The position numbers were made by a program, and so were the translations under genes. Of a DNA stretch of 28,362 bases, positions 10,731-20,270 are shown piece after piece. Position 1 is the stretch's first letter. Each line of letters starts with the position of its first letter. Source of the stretch: Euprymna scolopes (Eukaryota; Mollusca; Cephalopoda; Sepiida; Sepiolidae); NCBI GenBank assembly GCA_024364805.1, contig CM044524.1:6473040-6501401 (forward strand). The letters are read 5' to 3'. The notes under the pieces were generated by a model that was not told the DNA's origin, ran no database searches, and was given only the letters and a program-made list of their open reading frames with translations.

Positions 10731-11561
10731 AGTAAAACGATTCATAACTGTGAATTAAAATAAGTTTCAACGGGAAAAACAAACACAATCAATTGGATTG
10801 TACGATCGTTTCGGAAACGATGTTCATGTTATTGAAATTTACAAAAAGTGTTAAGAATAATTTGACAAAATTCTGTCCTTTAAAAACCCAGTCTCCTCAT
10901 CAGCAAAAATCGGGGCAAGAAGTAAAAGACACCAAAATAAAACCAGCATTTTAGTCTTGAGTAAGGCGGATATTTCTGGAAATATTTAAAAAAGTAAATA
11001 AAACTAAGTTATTAATTTTTTTTGATAAATGAAATAAAATAGAAAATTAGAAATAAAGTAGAGATTAAACTATTTTTATCTAAAAAAATATATATATACA
11101 TTTTTATTTGCATTATAAAATCTGTTTTTAATTTCAGTCAGTCTATTTTGGCATGAGGTTATATTTTGTATCCGAATTGAAATAATTACTTAGCGTTTGT
11201 ATTACTTTAAAACGCTGTTATAATGTACGGTCGATCAGTTTTTATCGCCGGAACGCCAAATTTAAAATTAAAAATTATATGAAATTAACAAGGAAGACAA
11301 CTGCAAATTTTTGACAAATTAAATAGAAAAAAAAAAAATTATTGGTCAAAAGGTATATAATTTCTATTTATTTTACGGATCAATTATTTATTCATTGTAA
11401 TATAGTAAAAATAAATAACTTCATTAATTATATCGATATAAATCTTAGTGATATTATGATAAATAGATAATAATACTTATACATGATAATAAATAAGTTG
11501 ATTTTGTTTTTTTTACTGTTGAAACCGATTTTAATTCACAACTATTAATCGTTTTACTCAA
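10728..11561. mobile_element. Non-autonomous DNA transposon with long TIRs (TA duplication)
   Basis: The left end begins TTGAGTAAAACGATT and the right end is its inverse, AATCGTTTTACTCAA. Inverted similarity continues about 62 bp inwards, including TGTGAATTAAAAT and GTTTCAAC on both arms, at roughly 85% identity by eye. Both ends abut TA (10726-10727 and 11562-11563), the target duplication of Tc1/mariner-type transposases. The 834-bp interior is AT-rich with no transposase frame, so this is a MITE-like copy that would depend on a partner enzyme. A 17-bp palindrome lies at 10805-10821 (ATCGTTTC-G-GAAACGAT). I do not recognise the family by name. Confidence 0.85.
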
Positions 11562-11812
<251 letters not shown>

Positions 11813-11981
11813 CTGCTGACTGTCGACACGACATTTCTAGGTTGGATCTTTGGCTTGGGAGAGGTGCTAGTCTAGCGGCACTGATAAGTAGTGATACAAC
11901 GAAACAGGACTGTATATCGATTACTACAAATATATTATATATATATATATATATATACATATGTATGTAAATGTATGTTTT

Positions 11982-12075
11982 GAATCATTAAGTTGTATGT
12001 ATATGTGTATGTATATATAAGACTATTAAGTTGTATGAATATGTATATGTATATAAAAGATCATTAAGTTGTTTT
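11982..12075. repeat. About 40-bp tandem repeat with ATTAAGTTGT core
   Basis: Three copies of a unit containing YATTAAGTTGTATG followed by a TATATGTATATAAA-type stretch lie head to tail, at about 11985, 12027 and 12062. The same core with similar downstream sequence occurs once at 5565-5580 next to the Gypsy 3' LTR. It may be the tail of a dispersed repeat. Confidence 0.6.
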
Positions 12076-12084
12076 ATATATGTT

Positions 12085-12116
12085 GTAGCCGGGCTACCCA
12101 GCGTTGCTCAGGACCG
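12085..12116 (-). mobile_element. Degenerate Helitron-like 3' terminus
   Basis: On the minus strand CCTGAGCAACGCTGGGTAGC is followed by CCGGCTAC. This parallels the GC-hairpin plus CTAG end of the 54-bp units in the neighbouring array, but in opposite orientation and with CTAC in place of CTAG. It supports at most a decayed terminus. Confidence 0.3.
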
Positions 12117-12627
12117 TATATAACATGTGAAAAATGAATTTGATTTTGAATATATTTGTTATTCTTAGGAGAGAGGAATTTTTAATGTCTATGTATCATT
12201 TGTTATTTCGAGAAAAAAGATTAGTTTACCTATCAAGGATACACATTGCATGTATGAAATAAGTGTATCTTTTCATAAGGTAGATAATTTACACATATAT
12301 ATGAAATAATTTTACCTTCGAAAGAACTGGTAATATACAACAGATACTTAGAATAATTTACCTACACAAGACGGGTAATTTAAATGCATATGTGAAACAA
12401 TTCACATACTTTTTTTATCTGAAAACGGACATTACTCTCTCCAACCCAACCTTCAAAAGAAAACGCAAGAGCATGCTTCTTTCTATCCACCACTAAACCA
12501 TCGCATCATTCCCGGATGATAACATAAAAGATTAAAAAGATATTGCCTGGGATGTTTATTTTAAGACAAACACAGAATAAAATAACTCACATTTCATCAT
12601 GTTTCAAAATTCCTGGATATGTTATTA
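12117..12627. other. Unassigned sequence between opposed Helitron-like ends
   Basis: No coding frame or known repeat. Because it lies between a minus-oriented terminus and the plus-oriented array, it could be the body of a small non-autonomous element, but I see no matching 5' TC end. Confidence 0.35.
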
Positions 12628-13425
12628 ATTTAAACAATCGTTTTAAATGATTAAACCCATTATCACCCCACATTCTGCTAGCATATATTTCCGGGAACGT
12701 CTTTTAATACCAAGCTATGGTGGGTACAAAGCTAGTATATATTTCCAGCAAGGTAAATAAAGGGCGAATCTTGGTATTCTGCTAGTATATATTAACACCT
12801 GTCTCATTCAATCCCGGGCGGCGCTGGGTATTTTGCTAGTATATAATTCACCCTATCTCATTCTATCCTGGGCTATGCCGGGTATTCTGTTAATATATAT
12901 TTCCACCTATCTAATCCAAACACGGGCGACGCCTTGCATCCTGCTTGTACATATTTCCACCTATCTCATCACATCGCTAACGATGCAGGGTATTATTCTA
13001 GTACATATATCTACCTATCTCATCCAATCCTGGGCAATACCAGGTATTCTGCTAGTTCATATTTCAACCTGTGAAATCTAATCGTGGGCAATGTCAGTTA
13101 TTCTGCCAGTACATATGTCCACCTATTTAATTGAATCTTGGGCAATGCTGGTTATCCTGCTAGTACATATATCCACCTATCTCATCCAGACCCGGAAAAT
13201 GCCGGGCTTTCTGCTAGTACATATATCTACCTGTCTTATCCAATCACGAGCGATGCCGAGTATTTTCCTAGTACATATATATTGGCAAATCCCGTGCGAC
13301 GCTGGGTATTCTGCTAGTACATATATCCACATATCTCATCTAATCCCGGGCGGCGCCGGGTATTATGCTAGTACATACTTCCACCTATCTCATCCAATGC
13401 TATGCAATGCCGGGTACTCTCCCCA
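12628..13425 (+). repeat. 54-bp tandem array of Helitron-3'-end-like units
   Basis: About 14-15 units run at a 54-bp period, each ending in a hairpin-forming CCCGGGCGACGCCGGG followed by TATTCTGCTAG and T. CTAG occurs at 12678, 12732, 12782, 12836, 12998, 13052, 13160, 13214, 13268, 13314 and 13368. Three intervening copies at about 12890, 12944 and 13106 have changed versions. Between hairpins the units share ATATTTCCACCTATCTCATC. A GC hairpin a few bases before CTRR with T following is the hallmark of a Helitron 3' end. The 54-bp period is a multiple of three, so the apparent repeat proteins (HISTYLIQSWAMPGILLV type) are artefacts. Units differ by 10-30%, so the array is not recent. Confidence 0.85.
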
Positions 13426-14576
13426 AGAGGACCACTCCCTACTGAAAGAGCCAAGGATACGGCTGACAAGGGAACGAGGCAGGTTCTTGATGGACCACAC
13501 TCAGTGACACTTCTGAAATCTCAATCCTCGTCGGTCGCAATATCCCCTCCACTCCAGCTCCCCAAGAGGACTCCTCGGGAATAAACAAAATGAAAGATGA
13601 GGAGACCATGGAAGTAGCGGGTGAACCACAGCAGGTTGCACCCCCGTTTTCTCAGTCCCCACCCACCGCCTGCAGCACCAAGAGGACTCCCCAGCCTCTG
13701 AGGAAGAGGACGAAAACGGTATCTCCAGGAAGACTAAGAAACTAATAAGGGATTCATTAGCTACCCTAAGAGTCCTATCTGGAGGCAAAACAAACGAAGC
13801 CCCTCAAACCTCTCCCAGGAAAGCAAGGACAGAAAAGAAGGATAGCAGCGGTAAGGACGCCAAGTGTGGGAAGGCTACGCCCCAACCAGCGACACCATCC
13901 ACATCGACCGCGGGCACGGCCTCCCCTGGGGAGAAGACGTCCCCATCCCCCAAAAGAAAAAAACCCGCAACAACCCTCCAGGAAGAAGAAGGTGGGAGAT
14001 TAGGTAGCCGTATACAGCCAGGTTACCAAGACCCAAGTAGACTGGCCAACTCTGGCTCCTAGATCCCAGCCAGCGGTAACCAAGTTCAGTCAGCAACAGC
14101 AATCCCAACCAGTGCCAGCAGGCCCACGCTCTAAGCCGACCAATCCTAAGGAAGACGAAGGAGCAACATGGGCCCCCCAACCACAGGATCAGATTACACG
14201 CTAAGGGTATTGAGAGTTCTTAGACTCCACCTACAAAGATTTCACGGAGGGGAATACAATCAAACCCATTACGGGACAGGTTGAGAATTTGAAGAAAAGA
14301 GTCCTCTCCCTGGTCATTTCCGATCCAATAACCAGGGGCCTGATAGGTGTCGACAATGACGCCATAGTGGCACTCCCACTGCATCAGAACATTCCAGCAA
14401 ACTACATACGCAGGAGAAGTTACGCCATGTCGGATGTTCTGCTCCCCAGCCAGGAGGAAGTTGAGAAACTGTTCAGGACCGACCGGAAATGGAAGAACCT
14501 CCAACTCCAGCCTGAATACCCGAGGAAAATTAGGATCACCGTCTCCGTGCTAAACGCTACTTGCTAGATGGACGCT
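13426..14576 (+). pseudogene. GC-rich broken ORF, retroelement ORF1/gag-like
   Basis: This island is much richer in GC than its surroundings and reads as decayed coding DNA on the plus strand. The N-terminal part is low-complexity and rich in S, P, T, K and E, for example EDSPASEEEDENG and KTSPSPKRKKPATT. The C-terminal part (14289-14567) is a well-formed 92-residue frame with VSDPITRGLIGVDNDAIVAL-like and QEEVEKLFRTDRKWKNL stretches ending at TAG. A disordered basic N-terminus followed by a compact C-terminal domain suits a nucleic-acid-binding ORF1 or gag of a retroelement, but I do not recognise the family. It is broken, in several pieces. CCAAGAGGAC recurs three times at its start. No matching polymerase lies on the same strand nearby. 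Confidence 0.45.
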
Positions 14577-14610
14577 AAACAGCTTAGGGTTATACTCAGG
14601 GACCTGGGGC

Positions 14611-14695
14611 TTTCGATTTCGTGGCGATTTCGTCGCGAAATCTTATTGGCTGTGGGGGATGTCCACCCCATCCACATACCTTACTATATATACGA
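14611..14695 (+). promoter_or_regulatory. Promoter-like block (palindrome, CCAAT box, TATA box)
   Basis: Three elements are in register. GATTTCGTCGCGAAATC at 14626-14642 is a perfect 7-bp-arm palindrome around TCG, with another GATTTCG at 14615. ATTGG, an inverted CCAAT box, lies at 14645-14649. A TATATATA box lies at 14685-14692. This spacing resembles Pol II core promoters such as those of metazoan histone genes, and TTTCG/CGAAA palindromes recall E2F-type sites. No histone or other recognisable coding sequence follows; the frame across it (14568-14843) looks like chance. Confidence 0.35.
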
Positions 14696-15441
14696 CTGTC
14701 GTGCGAAAGTTAGTTACTTGAGTTGGAGGAGATTGCTTGTTGAATTCGGGGAGAACAGATCGTATAGAACCGCCGTTCCCTGGAGAGGGGAGCACTCCAC
14801 CTTCCTCATCCAACCGTCTGTCGCTATCTGTGAAGAGATTTGAGACCGTGAAAAAAACTTAAAAAAACTGAATGAGATTTGTAAAAACATTTGTACATAA
14901 TTCTGCTAAATTAAGCTTCTGTAGATTAGACTACATGAGTTTGTCTTTCTTCCCGCCTGCTGCTTCGATATTCGCTTTCAGCATACCAGATTTCATGTAA
15001 CAACCTCAGAGAAGACTAGACTACACGAGTCAAGAATTCAGATAGACAGGGGGCCTTAATCACCTTCTTACGTGAGGGGTTATAGTGGGGAATCTATCGC
15101 TTGAATTTAAGAAATGGTGTCCTTACTAACCCACCCCACTAGGCTATTAGACTTTTTATTTCTCTACATAAACTTTTTCTTAGACTCCCCCTATCCCAAC
15201 CACGAACTTTTATACAATAGAAACTTTTAATTTAAGACTTTTTTATTAAATGAAATTGAACTTTTTATCTTTACACACACACACACATACACTAAAAATA
15301 TGCACACACACAAAATCAAATCACTTTTACAATGATTTTTTACAAATGTATATAGATTTATAAAAACGCTAGCGAATCAAATAGGGATGAGTGGAGGAGG
15401 TATTGTGGTAAATGTTGCCAGTCAAGAGTAAGACTTAAAAG
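14696..15441. other. Unassigned sequence downstream of the promoter-like block
   Basis: No gene seen. A short direct repeat (GATTAGACTACATGAGT / GACTAGACTACACGAGT) occurs about 90 bp apart at about 14926 and 15017. A small (CA)n run lies at about 15276-15290. Confidence 0.4.
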
Positions 15442-16541
15442 TTTTTTTTGTTTTTTTTAATTACATTTTCACCCCAAACAAGGCGCATTGCCACTTTGTT
15501 GTAGGGTGCTACTATCAGGGACATGTGCATCAGGGGTACTGTGTAGGGAGTTGCGCAGCAAGATGTCGGTTCACGTTGCACTCGTACTTCTGCATGTCAG
15601 TACAGTTCAGGAAGCAGGGACTCGGAAGGGAATTCCAAAGTCTAGCTATTCTGGGGAAGAAACTACTGGAGTAGAAGACTCTCTTACATCTAGGGATCTC
15701 TACTGCGAAGGGGTAGGATTTAGCTGTTTGTTGGGTTTGTCGTGGGTATTTACGTCGAGGGGCGCAAGTGCGTGCAATTCGTCAGAACATTCGCTGTTAA
15801 AGTACTTGTAGAACAGGCAGAGAGGTGCAACATTTCGTCGATGGGACAGAGGCTGAAGTCTAGATGACTGTTCAGGACCTATCAAATTGGCGACTCTCTT
15901 TTGAACCTTGTCTAGAGCGAGTGATAATGGTAGATGTACCAGCCCAAATATGACAACAATACTCAATACATCGGCGAATGTTGGCCTTATAGTATAGGAT
16001 ACTTTCGGGCGTTTGTATATTTTTAGCACGGTAAAGAGAACCTACCATCTTCGCATCTTCGGTCCCCACGATTCTCTCAAGGTAATTGTTCCAACTCATG
16101 TTTCCTGTGAGCGTTAGACCGAGGAGTTTAAAAGATGTACCTACACATAAAGAGTAATTGGCCATTCCTATTGGTGGTATAGAAGGTTTCTTGTAATTAT
16201 TGAAAGACGCGAGTTAAGTCTTGGCAGCATTGAATGTGACCACCCATTTATGTCCCCATTCCACTACAGATCGGAGGTCATACTCTAGTGTTTCTGCCAT
16301 TTCCTTAGATATGTGTTCATTATTTTCTTGTCGTGTCTATTATAGAGGGTGGTGTCGTCAGCATATATACCGATCTAACAGGCAATTCCATTTATGAATA
16401 TTAGGAGTAACAGAGGTCCAAGGATAGACCCCTGAGGCACTCCCGAATTTATATCATATTGTTTAGATGAACGACCGTCGAGGACAACCTGGACTTTTCT
16501 CTTATCTAAGAAGGATTTAATTATGTCATGTATTCTTCCAG
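15442..16541 (-). pseudogene. Jockey-type LINE, 3' half (RT C-terminus and tail)
   Basis: Minus-strand sequence starting at 16541 reads GRIHDIIKSFLDKRKVQVVL, then SGVPQGSILGPLL and the catalytic GIYADDTTLYN (YADD codons at 16354-16365). This is the RT palm of a Jockey-superfamily non-LTR retrotransposon. It continues with FKLLGLTLTGNMSWNNYL, CIEYCCHIWAG, DKVQKRVANLIGP, LSHRRNVAPLCLFYKYF and finally IPRCKRVFYSSSFFPRIARL, ending at a TGA at 15530-15532. At least two frame changes separate these blocks and the RT upstream of YADD contains stops, so it is dead. A short 3' UTR and A-rich tail follow (T runs at 15442-15458 on the plus strand). The other half lies at 20271-22150, displaced by a Copia insertion. 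Confidence 0.92.
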
Positions 16542-16812
16542 TGTAACATTTTTTTAACTCCTAATGGGGGGATGAGACGAATGGATTCGCCAATCACTTT
16601 TATAACCAACGGCTGTGCTAAACAACCAATGAAAACGTTTCAAAATTATTATAAAAATTGTCGAATTTTGGATTCAATCAGTTCGCCGTTTACTACGTCA
16701 CGGACCGCATTTAATTCTTGGCCGCGATCTGGGTTACTGATCTGAACTACGCAGCCATCTTGGTTTCTGATCTGAACTACGCCACCTTCAACATAATATC
16801 TCAGAACTTAAT
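16542..16812 (+). repeat. 5' LTR of the Copia fossil (cut by assembly gap)
   Basis: This begins TGTAACAT and aligns with 20017-20270 (shared blocks CTCCTAATGGGG, GACGAATGGATTCGCCAATC and ACTACGTCACGGACCGCATT). It carries a 30-bp internal tandem duplication at 16732-16788 around CTGATCTGAACTACGC that the right copy lacks. The gap of N begins just before its expected end. Confidence 0.9.
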
Positions 16813-17219
16813 NNNNNNNNNNNNNNNNNNNNNNNNNNNNNNNNNNNNNNNNNNNNNNNNNNNNNNNNNNNNNNNNNNNNNNNNNNNNNNNNNNNNNNNN
16901 NNNNNNNNNNNNNNNNNNNNNNNNNNNNNNNNNNNNNNNNNNNNNNNNNNNNNNNNNNNNNNNNNNNNNNNNNNNNNNNNNNNNNNNNNNNNNNNNNNNN
17001 NNNNNNNNNNNNNNNNNNNNNNNNNNNNNNNNNNNNNNNNNNNNNNNNNNNNNNNNNNNNNNNNNNNNNNNNNNNNNNNNNNNNNNNNNNNNNNNNNNNN
17101 NNNNNNNNNNNNNNNNNNNNNNNNNNNNNNNNNNNNNNNNNNNNNNNNNNNNNNNNNNNNNNNNNNNNNNNNNNNNNNNNNNNNNNNNNNNNNNNNNNNN
17201 NNNNNNNNNNNNNNNNNNN
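16813..17219. other. Assembly gap (407 N)
   Basis: The sequence is unknown here. By position it should contain the end of the Copia left LTR, the primer-binding site and the start of gag. Confidence 1.
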
Positions 17220-17259
17220 GTCTTTTCTTTGACGGATCCGAATCTAAATTCGAATTGTG

Positions 17260-17890
17260 ACAGGTTAAATTTCTGGGATATCTAAGGATTCGAAGACTAC
17301 ACAAAGTCATACAATCTCTAACAGAGAATCCCAACGACCCCGAATTTCTCGAAAAGAACGTGACTGTTTTTGCAGAACTGATTCAAACTTTAGACGATAG
17401 AAGTATGTCTCTGGTTATAAGAGACGCATTGGATGATGGAAGGAAAGCATTGAACATATTAAGAGAACATTATTTATCAAAAGGGAAACCGAAAATAATA
17501 TCCCTATATACAGAATTAACGTCTCTGAGACGTAATGAGGATTAAACGATTATCGGCTACATTATAAGGGCAGAAACAACCGCGAATGCCTTAACACTCT
17601 CAGGTGAAATAATAAGCGATAGCTTGTCGATATCAATGACCCTCAAGGGACTTCTCGCCGATTTTACACCATTTACAACTGTTATAACTCAGAAAGACAA
17701 ACCCATAAATTTCAGCAAATTTAAAGTGGCATTGCGTAGTTACGAAGAGACTAATCGTATGCTCGTGGACAATAATAACTCCAGTAATATTATGAAGTTT
17801 AAAAATGCTTCTCGAAAGCAGACACAACCAAATTACGCACCTCACCGCGACGTATTCTCCAAAAGTAATTTTCCCAAGAACAAGAATTAA
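17260..17890 (+). pseudogene. Copia gag remnant
   Basis: Pieces read VFAELIQTLDDRSMSLVIRD, then GRKALNILREHYLSKGKPKI and ISLYTELTSL, followed by MTLKGLLADFTPFTTVITQ and NFSKFKVALRSYEE. This is the characteristic Copia gag (UBN2-type) sequence found in many aquatic animals. The family forms the particle in which reverse transcription occurs. It is broken in this copy. It is the first coding part after the gap, consistent with the element's polarity. Confidence 0.85.
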
Positions 17891-18800
17891 ATTATCTGCT
17901 ATAATTGTAGACGACCGAACCACAAAAGTTGACATTGAGAACGTTGAGGAAGAATATACATTTCTATTCACATGTAACTTTAACAACACCACAAACGGTA
18001 AAAATCTCCTTGTAGACTGTGGTGCTACAGCGCACGTTATCACCAAGGAATCTGATTTTATTAATTTTCATCCTCAAAGTCATTTTGTCGAACTTGACGA
18101 CGGTAGTCAAATAAATGATATAGTCTTGAAAAGAGGCGATGCTAAAATATCTCTAAAAAATAATAAAGGCGAAATCTGTAACTGTATTCTCAAAAATGGT
18201 CTGTTCATACCTACATTTAAGCAAGACCTATTTTCCGTGCAGGCTGCAATTAAACAAAGTTATTCGCTCAGTCAATGGAACTGAAGTTACTAGTAAATAC
18301 TTTGAACTTCTATTAATTAACCACCGTATTAAACACGAGAAATCGGCGCTGTATTCCTCCTTCCAAAATGGCACCGTTGAAAGTGCATGGCGAAGCCTTT
18401 GTGAGATGACAAATGCCTACTTATCGAATCGAAATTAGCGCATAGTTTATGGACATACACTTTAATGGCAGCAGCATATATCAGAAATAGATCGTTCAAT
18501 AAGAGGCTAGGAAAAACGCCGTATGAAGCGGTTTGCGATGTATAACCTAAAATGAACAGAATGCATTTATTTGGTTCTGATTGTTTTGCATTTATAGAAA
18601 ACACCAGTAAACTAAATACTAAAAGCGAAAAAGGTACTTTCGTAGGTTACGATAAACATAGCCCGGCATACTTAATCAACTTCGCAGCTCAAAATGCCAT
18701 AAAAAGGGTTAGATGTGTAAAATTCAACGATACATTCAATTTAAAAAATGGCGATCCAGTGGATGAAAATGTGAAATATTACCTAGCATCTTAATCGATC
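17891..18800 (+). pseudogene. Copia protease and integrase remnant
   Basis: A protease-type active site LLVDCGATAHVI lies at about 18007-18042, in the layout of Copia aspartic proteases (D-[ST]-G-A is usual; here DCGA). Integrase traces follow: FQNGTVESAWRSLCEM carries the catalytic-glutamate region, then AAAYIRNRSFNKRLGKTPYEA and the post-core NRMHLFGSDCFAFIEN and SEKGTFVGYDKHSPAYLI blocks. Together they identify Ty1/Copia pol. The copy is a fossil. Confidence 0.85.
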
Positions 18801-18959
18801 ACAATGAAAATATTAATAACGACGACAATCAAAGTACTTCTGACGAAAATTGTAACCAGACACGTCGATGCCAAATAAGGAAGCGAAAAAGGCCAGCCTT
18901 CTTACAAATTGAAAAGATACAAGATTCCGCCGTGTATTACTGTTATTCGTTGAACAGCG

Positions 18960-19450
18960 CATAAAAAAGTTATAATGAGGCGATTAATTCAGAAAATAAC
19001 CAAGAATGGGAGCAAGCTATTTTATCCGAATTGAAAGCTTTATCTGAATATAACGCATACGAAATAGTGGTAAAACCAACAGATAAAAATATAATTTCTT
19101 CACGCTGGGGGTTTTTCAAAAAAAAATCACAGCATCTGGCAGTGAAACTTTTAAACCAAGATTTGTGGCAAAAGGTTTCTCACAAATTTCTGGAGTGGAA
19201 TATTTTGCAACATTTTCACCAACGACAAATTTAACGACAATTAGAATTTTATTACAACTTGCTACACAATACAATATAAAAATACATCAAATGGATGTAA
19301 AAAAACGCGTATTTAAATGTTCCGATTGACTGTGAAATCTACATTTACCCTCAAGAGGGATTTAAAATAAAAATAAAAATTGGGTGTGGAAATTAAATAA
19401 ATCGTTATATGGACTAAAACAAAATGCACACTATTGGAATTTAACACTCC
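18960..19450 (+). pseudogene. Copia reverse transcriptase remnant
   Basis: The stretch EWEQAILSELKALSEYNAYE, then IISSRWGFFKKK, corresponds to the start of the Copia RT domain. Further traces are TIRILLQLATQYNIKIHQMD and YGLKQNAHYWN. It lies after integrase, as Ty1/Copia requires. No later RT motif or RNase H is evident before the non-coding stretch that follows, and the fossil is broken. Confidence 0.85.
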
Positions 19451-20003
19451 ATAATTATTTTATAGAACAGGAATTCAAACTCTTCTGGCCACGACGTAAA
19501 ACTGCGACCATTTCTAACCTACTAACCGAATTAACCAACTAATACCTAACATAATGTTTCCAGCTTTGTTACAAAAAAGAACCACTTGTTAAAATCCCTT
19601 TCTAACTTCCTATTTGTCAAATTGTTCTTTTTATATCTCTTTTTTTGGGCAAACATTTGTTAACACAAAACAAAAATGTATATTTGTGAATTTTTGTGCA
19701 TATTTTTATATGTATTGGAAAAGTATTCTATTTGTGTGTTCATATATATTTTAAAAGTGTTTATTTTTATATGTATAAAAATGGCTTCTTTTTGCACACA
19801 TTTTTCCAATATATTAATAATTCTTTTTCGCCAATGAGAATAAAGAAAATTCCCCCAAAACCAGGAGAAGAAAAAATAACAACAAAAAAAAACAATTATT
19901 TTATTGGTTTATTTTTCTTTGTTCATTTATTTTTTAAATTTATTTTTCTTTCGTTTTCTCGAGTGAAACCAAAAGTGAATCCGAAAGGATGTTTCAATTA
20001 TAT
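19451..20003 (+). other. 3' non-coding stretch of the Copia fossil
   Basis: AT-rich sequence with low-complexity T and A runs between the last RT trace and the polypurine tract. A frame crosses it (19696-20262) but is composition-driven and runs into the LTR, so I do not call it a gene. Confidence 0.6.
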
Positions 20004-20016
20004 CAAAAAAGGGGTG
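20004..20016 (+). other. Polypurine tract of the Copia fossil
   Basis: AAAAAAGGGG lies immediately before the right LTR start TGTAAAATG, as expected for the plus-strand primer. Confidence 0.75.
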
Positions 20017-20270
20017 TGTAAAATGTTTTTGACTCCTAATGGGGGTATGAGACGAATGGATTCGCCAATCATTTTCATAACCAACGGTTGTGCTAAACAA
20101 CCAATGGAAACGTTTCAAAATTATTATAAAAATAGTCGAATTTTGGATTCAATCAGTTCGCCGTTTACTACGTCACGGACCGCATTTAATTCTTGGCCGC
20201 GATCTTGGTTACTGACCTGGACTACGCCGCCATCTTTCTTCAACACAATATCTCAAAACTAATTATACCA
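20017..20270 (+). repeat. 3' LTR of the Copia fossil
   Basis: Direct repeat of 16542-16812 beginning TGTAAAATG. The LINE sequence resumes directly after it. The end could lie anywhere from about 20262 to 20270, because the sequence AATTATACCA gives more than one plausible terminus. Confidence 0.88.

Larger units (their letters stand above)
16542..20270 (+). mobile_element. Copia-type LTR retrotransposon fossil nested in the LINE
   Basis: A plus-strand element of about 3.7 kb has LTR-like direct repeats at both ends (16542-16812, truncated by the assembly gap, and 20017-20270). It carries Copia-type gag, protease, integrase and RT traces in that order. Integrase before RT is the Ty1/Copia order. 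A polypurine tract directly precedes the right LTR. It interrupts the LINE reverse transcriptase so cleanly that the LINE resumes at about 20271. It is broken, with at least five interruptions, besides 407 unsequenced bases. The LTRs differ by about 6-7% by eye, which makes it younger than the Gypsy at 5595-10654. The exact right end (20262-20270) and target duplication are not resolved. Confidence 0.88.

Noticed and set aside
12628-13425. CRISPR-like regular repeats
   Set aside because: The whole 54-bp unit repeats with no unique spacers, there is no cas gene, and the setting is eukaryotic.
12833-13507. Two repeat-protein-like frames (HISTYLIQSWAMPGILLV type)
   Set aside because: The 54-bp array period is a multiple of three, so the open frames are a by-product; the unit is explained by a Helitron-type hairpin terminus.
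13501-14504. Minus-strand frames in the GC-rich island (for example 13875-14180)
   Set aside because: They are shadows of the plus-strand coding-like sequence; the plus strand gives the plausible disordered and charged composition.
16718-17334. Frames spanning the run of N
   Set aside because: The continuity is produced by translating unknown bases; only the flanking LTR and gag sequence is real.
19696-20262. 188-residue plus-strand frame
   Set aside because: It runs through the AT-rich 3' non-coding part of the Copia fossil and into its LTR; composition is F/I/K-dominated and no domain is present.
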